Of a stretch of DNA of 64,000 nucleotides, positions 23,719 to 33,500 are shown in pieces. Below the pieces are notes generated by a model. It saw only the letters and a list, made by a program, of their open reading frames with translations. It did no database searches and had not been told where the DNA came from. Numbering within the stretch: position 1 is the stretch's first letter; each line of letters starts with the position of its first letter. Source of the stretch: Streptomyces avidinii (GTDB lineage Bacteria; Actinomycetota; Actinomycetes; Streptomycetales; Streptomycetaceae); the NCBI RefSeq assembly GCF_014650695.1, contig NZ_BMVL01000012.1:1-64000 (forward strand), given 5' to 3'. The translations under genes were made by a program, and so were the position numbers.

Positions 23719-24966
23719 ATGACCGGGGACACCGACCTCAGCCCGGCGCGCCTGCGCCATGCCCGCTACGCCATCGCCGCCGTCTTCTGCATCCACGGCG
23801 CCGTCACCGGCTCCTTCGCCACCCGTATCCCCTGGATCCAGGAGCACGCCCAGCTCAGCGCGGGCACCCTGGGTCTGGCCCTCGCCGCGCCCGCGGTGGG
23901 CGCGGCCCTCGCGATGCCGCTGGCGGGCCGGATCAACCACCGGCTCGGCGCGCGTACCGCGCTGCGGGTGCTGCTCGCGCTGTGGACCCTCTCGCTGATC
24001 CTGCCGAGCCTCGCCCCGAACCTGCCGACCCTGTGTCTCGTGCTCTTCGTCTACGGAGCCACCGCCGGAATGTCGGACGTGGCGATGAACGCGCTGGGCG
24101 TGGAGACGGAGAACCGGCTGGGCCGCTCGATCATGTCCTCGCTGCACGGCATGTGGAGCGTGGGCGCCCTGCTCGGCTCGGCCGCGGGTACGGTCGCCGC
24201 GCACACCGGGGCGGACGCCCGGCTGCACCACCTGGTCGCCGCGCTGGCCCTCACGGCGGCCGGCCTGTTCGCCGCAGGGGGTGTGCTGGACCTGAGGAGC
24301 GACCAGGAGGCGCCGGCGCCGCCGCACTTCGCACTGCCTCCCAAGTCGGCGTTCCTGATCGGGGCCGTCGGCTTCTGCGCGGTGTTCGCCGAGGGCGCGA
24401 GCCTGGACTGGTCTGCGGTCTACCTGCGGGACGTCCTGCACACGGACGCGGGCCTGGCCGCCGCCTCCACCACCGCCTTCGCGCTGACCATGGCCGTGGC
24501 CCGGCTGGTCGGCGACCGCGTGGTGGACCGGTTCGGGGCGGTGCGCACGGTCCGGGCCGGCGGTGTGCTGGCCACCCTGGGCGGGCTGCTCGTGGTCGGG
24601 GTCCGGCATCCTGCCGGTGCGCTGGCCGGGTTCGGGCTGATCGGGCTCGGCATCGCGGTGGTGGTCCCGCTGGCCTTCGCGGCGGCGGGGCGCAGCGGGC
24701 CGGCGCCGGCCCAGGCCATCGCGGGTGTCGCGACGATCACCTACACCTCGGGGCTGATCGCGCCGTCGGCGATCGGCGCCGTCGCGGACGCGACCTCGCT
24801 GGTGGTGTCCTTCGGGCTGGTCACCCTGCTGGCGTTCGCGCTGATCGCGGGCGCGACGGTACTGCGCCAGGGACCGCCGGTCGGGCAGGCTGGGGGCGGC
24901 CCCGGCGGGGCCACGGCGGGGTCCGGGGCCACCGACCTCGACGAACCTGCCCAAACCCGGCCGTAA
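23719..24966 (+). CDS. MFS transporter, YbjJ-like
   Basis: The 415-residue protein has about twelve membrane helices and the MFS loop signature GRINHRLGAR between helices 2 and 3. The N-terminus (FCIHGAVTGSFATRIPWIQE) and GMSDVAMNALGVETENRLGRSIMSSLHGMW resemble the YbjJ/FucP-like branch. Substrates of that branch are poorly known; the ROK partner hints at a sugar or sugar derivative. The C-terminal 25 residues are Gly/Ala-rich and non-membrane. ATG 23719 lies 11 bases past the operator, which would block transcription when occupied. Confidence 0.85.
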   Translation: MTGDTDLSPARLRHARYAIAAVFCIHGAVTGSFATRIPWIQEHAQLSAGTLGLALAAPAVGAALAMPLAGRINHRLGARTALRVLLALWTLSLILPSLAPNLPTLCLVLFVYGATAGMSDVAMNALGVETENRLGRSIMSSLHGMWSVGALLGSAAGTVAAHTGADARLHHLVAALALTAAGLFAAGGVLDLRSDQEAPAPPHFALPPKSAFLIGAVGFCAVFAEGASLDWSAVYLRDVLHTDAGLAAASTTAFALTMAVARLVGDRVVDRFGAVRTVRAGGVLATLGGLLVVGVRHPAGALAGFGLIGLGIAVVVPLAFAAAGRSGPAPAQAIAGVATITYTSGLIAPSAIGAVADATSLVVSFGLVTLLAFALIAGATVLRQGPPVGQAGGGPGGATAGSGATDLDEPAQTRP

Positions 24967-24976
24967 TATGTCGACC

Positions 24977-25010
24977 GGCCGCAGCGGCACGCACTCCGTG
25001 CGCTGCGGCC
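24977..25010 (+). terminator. terminator after the MFS gene
   Basis: GGCCGCAGC...GCTGCGGCC with an inner GCACG/CGTGC stem forms a long hairpin 10 bases after the stop codon. Confidence 0.75.
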
Positions 25011-25048
25011 TCGATGTGTGAGCAGCAGCCGGAGAAACGGAGTGGAAC

Positions 25049-26470
25049 ATGGGCCTCGGCGTGGGCTGGACCCTGCACGGAGACGGGCGGACTCCCGCCC
25101 CCGGCGCGGTGGTCCGGCCGGAGGAGCGGCTGTCGTGGCCGCGGACCGCCGGGCTGGGTGCCCAGCACGTCGTGGCGATGTTCGGAGCGAGTTTCGTCGC
25201 TCCGGTCCTGATGGGTCTGGACCCGAACCTGGCCATCATGATGTCCGGCGTGGCGACGGTGATCTTCCTCCTCGCCACGCGCGGCCGGGTCCCGTCGTAC
25301 CTGGGCTGTTCGCTGTCGTTCGTCGGTGTCGCGGCGGCGATCCGGGCCTCGGGCGGGGACAGCGCGGTGGTCACGGGCGCCGTCTTCGTCGTCGGTGTGG
25401 CGCTGTTCCTGGCGGGCCTGGCGGTTCAGCGGTTCGGTGCCCGGATCATCCACGCGGCGATGCCGCCGGTGGTGACGGGCGCGGTGGTGATGCTGATCGG
25501 CTTCAACCTGGCGCCGGTGACGGCGAGCACCTACTGGCCGCAGGACCAGTGGACGGCGCTGCTGACCATGCTGTTCACCGGGGCGGCCGTGGTCTGCCTG
25601 CGCGGATTCTGGTCGCGCATCGCGATCTTCCTCGGCCTGCTCTTCGGGTACGGCATCTCCTGGATCTTCGACCTGCTCTTCGGCATGATCCACTCGACGG
25701 TGGGCGGGGAAGCGGCCGTCGACCACTGGCGGCTCGACCTCTCCGCGGTCGCCAAGGCCGACTGGATCGGCCTTCCGTCCTTCCACGCGCCCGCCTTCGA
25801 GTGGTCGGCGATCCTGATCGCCCTGCCCGTGGTCATCGCGCTGATCGCCGAGAACGCCGGGCACATCAAGGCCGTCGGCGAGATGACCGGCGACCCGCTC
25901 GACGACAAGCTGGGCACGGCCATCGCGGCGGACGGCGCCGCATCGATGCTGTCCACGGCGGTCGGCGGCCCGCCGAACACCACCTACTCCGAGAACATCG
26001 GCGTCATGGCGGCCACCCGGGTCTACTCCACTGCGGCCTACTGGGCGGCCGCCGGCTTCGCGCTGCTCTTCGGCCTGTGCCCCAAGTTCGGCGCGATCGT
26101 CGCCGCGATCCCGGGCGGGGTGCTCGGCGGCATCACCGTCATCCTCTACGGGATGATCGGCCTGCTCGGCGCCCAGATCTGGATCACCGGCCGGGTGGAC
26201 CTGCGCAACCCGCTGAACCTGGTACCGGCCGCGGCGGGCATCATCATCGGCATCGGCGGTGTGAAGCTGCAGATCACCGATACCTTCGAGCTGGGCGGCA
26301 TCGCCCTGGGCACGATCGTGGTGATCACCGGCTACCACGCACTGCGCTACCTCGCGCCCGCGCACCTCAAGCAGGAGCCCCTGCTCGACGAGGGCACCTC
26401 CGCCTACGACGACGACTCGGGGGACGGCTCCGGGGACGGCTCCGGGGACGGCCAGGACAAGCCCCGTTGA
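25049..26470 (+). CDS. uracil/xanthine permease (NAT/NCS2 family)
   Basis: The protein (473 aa) matches uracil-xanthine permeases: GAQHVVAMFGASFVAPVLMG at the first helix, a long membrane core of about 14 segments, VIALIAENAGHIKAVGEMTG, and the signature region VGGPPNTTYSENIGVMAATR. It should import a nucleobase by proton symport. The C-terminal tail ends in an acidic GDGS repeat (DGSGDGSGDGSGDG) made by a 12-base tandem repeat at about 26420-26455. The next gene is 75 bases on, and functional linkage is not evident. Confidence 0.92.
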   Translation: MGLGVGWTLHGDGRTPAPGAVVRPEERLSWPRTAGLGAQHVVAMFGASFVAPVLMGLDPNLAIMMSGVATVIFLLATRGRVPSYLGCSLSFVGVAAAIRASGGDSAVVTGAVFVVGVALFLAGLAVQRFGARIIHAAMPPVVTGAVVMLIGFNLAPVTASTYWPQDQWTALLTMLFTGAAVVCLRGFWSRIAIFLGLLFGYGISWIFDLLFGMIHSTVGGEAAVDHWRLDLSAVAKADWIGLPSFHAPAFEWSAILIALPVVIALIAENAGHIKAVGEMTGDPLDDKLGTAIAADGAASMLSTAVGGPPNTTYSENIGVMAATRVYSTAAYWAAAGFALLFGLCPKFGAIVAAIPGGVLGGITVILYGMIGLLGAQIWITGRVDLRNPLNLVPAAAGIIIGIGGVKLQITDTFELGGIALGTIVVITGYHALRYLAPAHLKQEPLLDEGTSAYDDDSGDGSGDGSGDGQDKPR

Positions 26471-26545
26471 CGGTGTTTCGCCCGAACCGGGGAAGCGTAC
26501 GGCCAAGTTCCCCGGATCCGCGTCGGCGCCTGCGACTCTGCCCCC

Positions 26546-27187
26546 ATGGATGCGGTGCTGGCGCGGATGCGCGCCCTGGAGGAGCGGCTCCCGCCGCAGG
26601 ACGGCGTCGCCGTCTTCAACCGGGTCTACCTGACGGTGACGGAGACCCTGCACCGGCGGATCGAGCACGGCGGGTTCCCGGCGCCCCGGCGGGCGCAGAC
26701 CCTCAGCGTGCGGTTCGCGGAGCGGTACCTGACGGCGGTGGAGGCGGAGCGGGCCCCGGCCTGCTGGCGCCCGCTGCTCCAGTACCGCCGCCATCCCGGG
26801 ATCCGGCCGCTCCAGCACGCGTTGGCCGGGATCAACGCGCACATCGGCCACGACCTGGCGCTCGCCGTGGTGGCCACGTGCGGTGAGCTGGGCTGCGAAC
26901 CACGGGCCCTGGAGGCGGACTTCGACCGGGTCGGCGACACCCTGATCTCCCTGGAGGAGCACATCCGGGAGGACCTGATGCCGGGCCCGGACCTCCTGCA
27001 GGTCGCCGACCCCCTGACCCACCTGGTCGGCTCGTGGAGCCTGGAGCGCGCCCGCGCCGGCGCCTGGTCGGCGGCCCGGCTCCTGTGGACGCTGCGCCGG
27101 GTACCGGAACTGGCCGAGGAGTTCACGGACTCCCTCGACGCGGGCGTGGGGCTGGTCGGCCGCTGCCTGCTGACCCCGCGGGGCTGA
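26546..27187 (+). CDS. DUF5995-family protein
   Basis: The 213-residue soluble protein has GVAVFNRVYLTVTETLHRRI at its start, CWRPLLQYRRHPGIRPLQHA and LAGINAHIGHDLALAVV in the middle, which together match my recollection of DUF5995. The conserved Asn-Ala-His-Ile and Asp suggest a helical metal-binding fold, but the function is not known. The gene ends at a convergent terminator. The ATG has no good ribosome binding site, which would fit a leaderless mRNA. Confidence 0.75.
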   Translation: MDAVLARMRALEERLPPQDGVAVFNRVYLTVTETLHRRIEHGGFPAPRRAQTLSVRFAERYLTAVEAERAPACWRPLLQYRRHPGIRPLQHALAGINAHIGHDLALAVVATCGELGCEPRALEADFDRVGDTLISLEEHIREDLMPGPDLLQVADPLTHLVGSWSLERARAGAWSAARLLWTLRRVPELAEEFTDSLDAGVGLVGRCLLTPRG

Positions 27188-27218
27188 CACGCCGTCGGTG
27201 GGCTGGGGAAACACGACA

Positions 27219-27255
27219 GGGCCGTCTCCCCCACCTGTCGTGGGAGGGACGGCCC
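27219..27255. terminator. bidirectional terminator
   Basis: GGGCCGTC pairs with GACGGCCC, with TCCC/GGGA extending the stem past a two-base bulge. It lies in the 99-base gap between convergent genes. Confidence 0.7.
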
Positions 27256-27286
27256 GCTGTTCGAAGCGCCCGGTCCGGCGGTCCCG

Positions 27287-30214
27287 TTACGGCTGGTAGA
27301 TGTCCTTCCAGCCGTTCCAGTGGCCGTTGGCCGTGCGGGTGGTCTGGCTGATGGTGCCGTTGGCGATGGCGGTCAGCCGAAAACCGTCCCCCACGGGGGT
27401 GGCGAGGAGCTTGCGGATGTAGCCGGGATCGCCCACGAGCGCGGTCACGTCTCCCCACGCGGTCCAGCTGCCGTCGGCCCTGCGGGTGATGTGGTGGATG
27501 CGGCCCTCGGAGGCCGCGCCGAGCTGGAACTCCCCACCGGTGCCGGCGGCTGCCGATGCGTCGATCGAGGTCAGCGGCTTCGTGAGGGGAAGCTGCGTGA
27601 AAGCGGACCAGTTTCCGGGGCTCGCCTGACCCCCGTGGTAGGCCAGGCCGGCGGAGAGGATCGCCAGCTGCGGCTGGTCGTTTACCGAGGCGAGGGCGAT
27701 CTGGTCGACCTGTGCGGGGGTACCCGGGACGAGCCGCCAGGGGTCCCAACGGTCGGGATGGCGCGTCGTCAGGTAGACCTTGCCGTCCGCAACGGCTGCG
27801 ACGACCATGTTCCAGCCGTCCTGGGCCGCGGCGATCTGCGTCACCCTCGGCAGCCCGCCGGCAGCGGCGGTGGCGTCACCCCAGGCCTGCCAGGAACCAG
27901 GGAGCCGCACGGCGTGGTGGATCTTGCCGTCGGCCAGTGCCAGCACGTGGAGCTGGCTGTCGGCGCCGATGGTGGCCACCTGTTCGACGTTCGGGAGCGC
28001 GCCCGCGACAGGTGTCGTGTCTTCGACACTGCCTCCGGTGAACCCGTGCCACACACGGCCCTCGACGACCGCGACCATGTGGCCGCCCTGGGTGGTGGTG
28101 GCATCGGCGAGGGAGGTGGCCGTGTTGTTGTCGTCCCACTGGAGGCCGCTGTTGAGAGTGGCCTCGGAGTCGTTGCCCGCCTTGTCGGTGGCGTAGGCCT
28201 TGATCTCGTAGCGCCCCTCACCCATCTTGGGCAGCAGTACCGCGGCCTTCCCGTGCCAGGCCTCCACCCGTCGGGTGGGCTGATCCGTGTTGATGCCGAA
28301 CCGGTAGGTCTGGATGTGCTCCCCGCCCGTGGCGCCTTCGGCGGTGAGGGTGGCGATGCCCTTGACAGGATCGATCTCGATCTTCGGGGCCGGCGGAGTG
28401 GTCCGCTTCACGGTGAACCGGCCGCCGCCCTGCCACGCGGACGCGCTCGTACCGTCGTCGGCCTGCACTTCCCAGGCGTACGACTCGTCCCAGGGCAACC
28501 ACGTGTCGGGGATGCGGAAGTCGGCGGTACCACCGCTGGGGACATTGACGGTGGCTTCGTTGAACCAGCCGCCGCGGTCGACGTAGTGCACGCGGAAGCG
28601 GGCGGTGACGTTCCCGCTGTCGGGGTCGGAGATCCGTGCGCGCAGGTGTACACCGGTTGCGAGGTTGGTCTTGCCGATGTAGCCCTGGGCGGTGGGCTGC
28701 GGAGTCATCTGCAGCTCGCCGGGGGGATTCGGCGTCTGGTTGTACTCGACGGAGAGGGTGGCGCTGTTGAGGAACTTCTTCCAGCCGAAGGTGTCGGACT
28801 CGTTCTCCGCCTTCAGCCCCAGGGTGACGTCGGACCAGCCTGCCGCGGCCACTTCCTTCATCTTGTTGGTGACGTCGAACTCCACACCGCCGGCCGGGCA
28901 GTTGGGCCCCCAGCCCTTGGCCGTGTTCACCGTGGCAAGGTGCTGGGTCCAGCCCGGCTGGTTCCGCCACGTGGTGCTGGAGCTGATCGCTCCGGTGAAC
29001 CAGAGCTGTACCGGTCGGGCCTCGCAGGACCAGGACCATTCGAGCTGGGTGGAGAACGTGCCCCGGATGACGTTCTTACCGGCCATCCCGGCCGTGTCCA
29101 TCCGGTACAGCGACCGGGAGAGGCCGTTGGACTCGTTCTCGTAGCCGACGCGGGCCAGTTCGTTCTTGTTCCAGTACGCGGTGTCCTGGAACTTCTTGTA
29201 CACCCGGGTCCAGGCGATCCGGCCGCCGCTCATCCACGGGTCGATGAAGACCGGGTAGACGGTGTCCTTGCCCTTGAGGATCTTCTGGTCCGGAACCACC
29301 TTCAGGGTGGTGCCGTCCACCGTGGTGGCCATCGGGGCCTGCTTGGCGTTCAGACCCGGCTCCCAGGCGGTGGAGGCGCTGCCGTCCTGCGCCGCGGGGG
29401 CGCTGCCGTCCTGCGCAGCGGGGGCGCTCCGGGCCAGCAAGGCGACCTTCTGCTGCCCGGCGGTCGGCGTCGACTCCCACATGGTCGGGGTCGGCCCACC
29501 GAAAACGATTCTCCCGGCGGCGTCCTTGGCGGTCAGGTTGCCATGGCCGTCGGCGGCCACGGCGAGGTTCTTGGCCTTGAGGCCGAAGCCGATCTCGGTG
29601 AGCTTCGGATTCGCGGCCGCCTCGGCCGACTTGACCTCGAGGACCTGGGAGAAGCCCTCGATACCGGCGCGGACCTTCAGGTCCACTCCCGGGAGCACCT
29701 CGGGGTAGGTGGCGGTGTCTCCGCTGATCCGCGGCTTCGGCAGAGCCTGGGGCCAGGTCAGGGATATCTCCTTGTCCCCGTCGGTGAGGCTGACCAGCGG
29801 TCCCGTTCCGCCACCGGACAGCGAGAGGGGAAGGAGCGAGGCCTTCGGGGTCAGGACTCCCTTGGCAGAGACCTGGAGGGAGGCGTCGAGGTCCACCCAC
29901 TTACCGGCCTTCTTGACCCACTTGGGGCTGGTGTGGCGCTCCAGGGTGAAGGTTCCGGAAGGGTTCGCGAGGGTACGGGTGTCCTCCGTCCGCTGCTCCA
30001 GGATCTCCACCGGCTTCCCGCTGGAGCGAGCGCTGTTCTGCGCCTTCTGCTCCGGCGTCATGCCCTTCACGTCCACGGTCGGCAAAGCCGTGGGGGCGGA
30101 AGTCGCGTGGGCGGGCGTCAGGCTGACGCACAGACCGGTGAGCGCGAGCACGGCCAGGGCGTTCGGCCAGGCCTGTGGTCGTCGTGGGCTCCTCGAGGGA
30201 GGGGCGGAGTGCAT
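27287..30214 (-). CDS. large exported protein with fibronectin-like and propeller-like regions
   Basis: The 975-residue product begins with a signal peptide (about 1-38, ending LTPAHATSA). Residues about 60-480 resemble the N-terminal DNRLRE-like beta region common in actinobacterial exported proteins near RHS genes (SPKWVKKAGKWVDLDASL, TYPEVLPGVDLKVRAG). Next come Ig/fibronectin-like units (about 500-700). From about 700 to the end, repeated modules with HHAVRLPGSWQAWGDAT, VYLTTRHPDRWDPW, IHHITRRADGSWTAWGD and ISQTTRTANGHWNGWKD suggest a PLL-like lectin beta-propeller. APAAQDGS is duplicated near 270. It is divergent from the RHS gene and may be a surface or adhesion partner. No catalytic residues are evident. 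Confidence 0.75.
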   Translation of the reverse strand: MHSAPPSRSPRRPQAWPNALAVLALTGLCVSLTPAHATSAPTALPTVDVKGMTPEQKAQNSARSSGKPVEILEQRTEDTRTLANPSGTFTLERHTSPKWVKKAGKWVDLDASLQVSAKGVLTPKASLLPLSLSGGGTGPLVSLTDGDKEISLTWPQALPKPRISGDTATYPEVLPGVDLKVRAGIEGFSQVLEVKSAEAAANPKLTEIGFGLKAKNLAVAADGHGNLTAKDAAGRIVFGGPTPTMWESTPTAGQQKVALLARSAPAAQDGSAPAAQDGSASTAWEPGLNAKQAPMATTVDGTTLKVVPDQKILKGKDTVYPVFIDPWMSGGRIAWTRVYKKFQDTAYWNKNELARVGYENESNGLSRSLYRMDTAGMAGKNVIRGTFSTQLEWSWSCEARPVQLWFTGAISSSTTWRNQPGWTQHLATVNTAKGWGPNCPAGGVEFDVTNKMKEVAAAGWSDVTLGLKAENESDTFGWKKFLNSATLSVEYNQTPNPPGELQMTPQPTAQGYIGKTNLATGVHLRARISDPDSGNVTARFRVHYVDRGGWFNEATVNVPSGGTADFRIPDTWLPWDESYAWEVQADDGTSASAWQGGGRFTVKRTTPPAPKIEIDPVKGIATLTAEGATGGEHIQTYRFGINTDQPTRRVEAWHGKAAVLLPKMGEGRYEIKAYATDKAGNDSEATLNSGLQWDDNNTATSLADATTTQGGHMVAVVEGRVWHGFTGGSVEDTTPVAGALPNVEQVATIGADSQLHVLALADGKIHHAVRLPGSWQAWGDATAAAGGLPRVTQIAAAQDGWNMVVAAVADGKVYLTTRHPDRWDPWRLVPGTPAQVDQIALASVNDQPQLAILSAGLAYHGGQASPGNWSAFTQLPLTKPLTSIDASAAAGTGGEFQLGAASEGRIHHITRRADGSWTAWGDVTALVGDPGYIRKLLATPVGDGFRLTAIANGTISQTTRTANGHWNGWKDIYQP

Positions 30215-30541
30215 GGCGAAACCATCCAAGGGTGACGGCGATCGGATTGGCGACCGCCTCGTCGGCGGCACGCGTGAAGAGTTCAGGGGCTCCGCGTCCT
30301 AGCGGGCGGATGACCGAGGGCGAGCCGAAGATCACACGCACCCAGAACCTTACGGAACTAGATCATACTTATACTCATCCTTGACCTTCCCCTGGGTTTA
30401 CAGACCCATCGGAAGGGGTTAGTCCGGTTCCACTTTGGGACTACCTTGACTTATACATGACCGTGACGGGATTGATCGTTTACTGTGTGCGTGATAGGAG
30501 CGTTGATCGTCAACGCGCCTCGATCTGCATAGAGGAACTGC
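30215..30541. promoter_or_regulatory. divergent intergenic region with candidate RHS promoter
   Basis: This 327-base gap is clearly less GC-rich than its surroundings (30350-30500). TTGATC (30472-30477) and TAGGAG (30495-30500) are spaced 17 bases apart and point to the RHS gene, leaving a leader of about 35 bases. Other TTGAC-like boxes lie near 30380 and 30447. No coding frame is supported. Confidence 0.35.
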
Positions 30542-33500
30542 GTGAGTCCGTCGCAAATACCCCGGAGAACCGAGCCCCATTGGAGCTCCGACAACGTATG
30601 GAACTGGCCCAAATACATTCGCCGTTCCGCCCAGGCCATTGCCATTACGGTCAGCTCCGCCCTGCTGGTCTCGGCAGGCGTGAGCACCGCGGCCGCGGCC
30701 ACCGAGAAGTTCAAGGTCCGCGCCACCCAGAGCGAACCGGTACTCGCCGGCGCCTCGGTCCCGCTGAAGTCCGCGCCGAAGAACGAAGCAGCGCAGAACG
30801 CCCAGAAGAAGGCTCCCAAGGTCACCTGGCCCAAGGGCGGCGATGCATTCCTGGAGCCCGGCTCCACCGTGGCTGCGCGAGCGCAGACCGCTGCTCCCGC
30901 CCGCAGTGACGTCGGCGGCCTTCCCGTCGGAATCCGTTCCACGACAGTCCCGTTCACCCGAGCGGGAACGGCGGCCGCTCCGGCCGCCCCGGCCAATGTG
31001 AAGGTCTCGGTCAAGAACCAGGCCCACGCCGAGAAGGCCGGCATCAACGGTGTGCTGATGGCCGTGGAAGCGGGCGCGGGTGCCCCTTCGCCCGGCAAGG
31101 TCGAACTCGCCGTCGACTACTCCGCGTTCGCGGGAGCGTTCGGCGCGAATTTCGCGGGCCGCATGCGCGTCGTGCAGTACCCGGCCTGTGTGCTGACCAC
31201 GCCGGAGAAGGCCGAGTGCAAAACCGCGACCCCGGTCGACAGCGGAAATGACGTCAAGAACAAGACGCTGACCGCCCGGATCGCCCTGCCGGGTACCGGT
31301 ACCGGTTCTGGCACCAAATCACCTCAGCAGCTCTCCGCGATGAGCGCCGCCGCCGCGGCTCCTATGGTCCTGGCCGCCGAGGGAGGTGCCTCCGGCACCG
31401 GCGGGGACTTCAAGGCGACACCCCTCGCCCCCACATCGAGCTGGCAGTCCGGCGGGGCCTCCGGTGACTTCAACTGGACCTACCCCATGTCCACCCCGGA
31501 GGCTCCCGGAGATCTCTCTCCCGAGCTCGGGCTGAACTACTCTGCGCAGAGCGTGGACGGCCGCATGGCCGCCGGCAACACCCAGCCCTCGCAGGCGGGC
31601 GACGGGTTCGAGCTCACCTCCGGCGGCTTCATCGAGCGGCGCTTCCAGCCCTGCTCGGACGTCCCCGGCTCCGGAGTGGCCTACAAGGACGGCAAGGGCG
31701 ACCTGTGCTTCGCCTCCGAGAACGCCATGCTCTCCCTCAACGGCTCGGGCACCGAGCTGGTCAGGGATGATGCCACCGGCACCTGGAAGGGCGTCAAGGA
31801 CGACGGCTCCAGGATCGAGTACCTCACCGGTGCCAGCAACGGGGACGCCGAAGGCGGCTACTTCCGGCTGACCACCGTCTCCGGCACGGTCTTCACCTTC
31901 GGTCTCAACCGGCCGGGCAACTGGAAAGCCGGCGACCAGGAGACCAACTCCGCGTTCACCGTCCCGCTGTACGGCAAGGACGGCGGCAAGCAGCGCGCCT
32001 GGCGGTACAACCTCGACCACGTCTCCGACGTGAGCGGGAACGCCATGGTCTACTACTACGCCAAGGAGACCAACCGCTACGGCGCGGACAAGAAGCTCCA
32101 GGGCGTCGAGTACACCCGCGGCGGCCACCTCAGCCGTGTCGAGTACGGCCTGCGGACCGGCGCCGAGTACGGCACCAAGGCCCCGGCCAAGGTGCTGATC
32201 GAGACCGGCGAGCGCTGCCTGCCCGGCGCGGACTGCTCGGACGCCAAGTTCACCAAGGAGAACGCCAAGAACTGGCCCGACGTCCCCGTCGACCAGTACT
32301 GCGCGCCCGGCAAGGAGTGCAAGAACCAGCACTCCCCGACCTTCTGGACCCGCAAGCGGTTCTCGGCCATCAGCACCCAGGTGCTCACCCGGGGTGCGTA
32401 CAAGGACGTCGACCGCTGGGACCTGACCCACTCCTTCCCCCAGACCGGCGACGGCACGAGCAACGGCCTGTGGCTGGCCTCGGTCAAGCACACCGGCAAG
32501 ACCAACGGTGACCTCAGCACCCCGGAGATCACCTTCTCCGGCCAGCAGCTGGCCAACCGCGTGGACGGCCTGGAGGGCCTGCCGCCCTTCATCCGCTACC
32601 GGATCAACGCCATCAGCACCGAATCCGGTGGTCTGATCGGCGTCACCTACTCCGCGCCCGAGTGCAACCGCGACGGCACCCTGCCGGCTTCGGACGCCGA
32701 CAACACCCTGCGCTGCTATCCGGTCAACTGGTCCGCTCCGGGGCAGCCCATCGGCCCGGACGGGCGGCCCAAGCCGTACAAGGACTACTTCCACAAGTAC
32801 GTCGCCACCCAGATCATCGAGAACGACCTCGTCGGCGGATCCCCGTCGACCGTCACCCGGTACGAGTACTCCGGTGCCCCGGCCTGGGCGTACGACACCT
32901 CCGAGTTCCTCCGCGACACCGAGCGCACCTGGAACCAGTGGCGCGGCTACGGCAAGGTCATCACCCGCACGGGCGACGGCGCCGACCAGCGCACGCGTTC
33001 GGAGAACGTCTACTTCCGGGGCCTGGACGGCGACCGCACCGCTTCCGGCGGCACGCGCACCGTCAAGGTCGCCGACTCCGAGGGCAACCAGATCACCGAC
33101 CACCTCTCGCAGGCCGGTGGTACCCGGGAGACCCTCAGCTACAACGGTGACGGCGGCCCGCTGATCGCGGCGACCTCGTACGAGCCGTTCATCAGCGCCG
33201 CGACCGCGACGCGCAACCGCACCGGCACGACTCCGCTGACCGCGCACCGGTTCAACAACGGCGCGCAGCGCACCCGCACCGCCGTCGAGGGCGGCCTCCG
33301 GCGCACCGCCGTGGAGAAGACCTACGACGAGCACGGCCTGATCACCAAGGTCTACGACCTCGGCGACACCTCCACCGCCGGCGACGACCGCTGCGTCCGC
33401 ACCGAGTATGCCCGCAACGCGGGCAAGCACCTGCTCGACCTGGTCTCCCGTCAGGAGACCGTCTCGGTCGCCTGCGGCGCCACCGTCCAGCGGCCCGCGC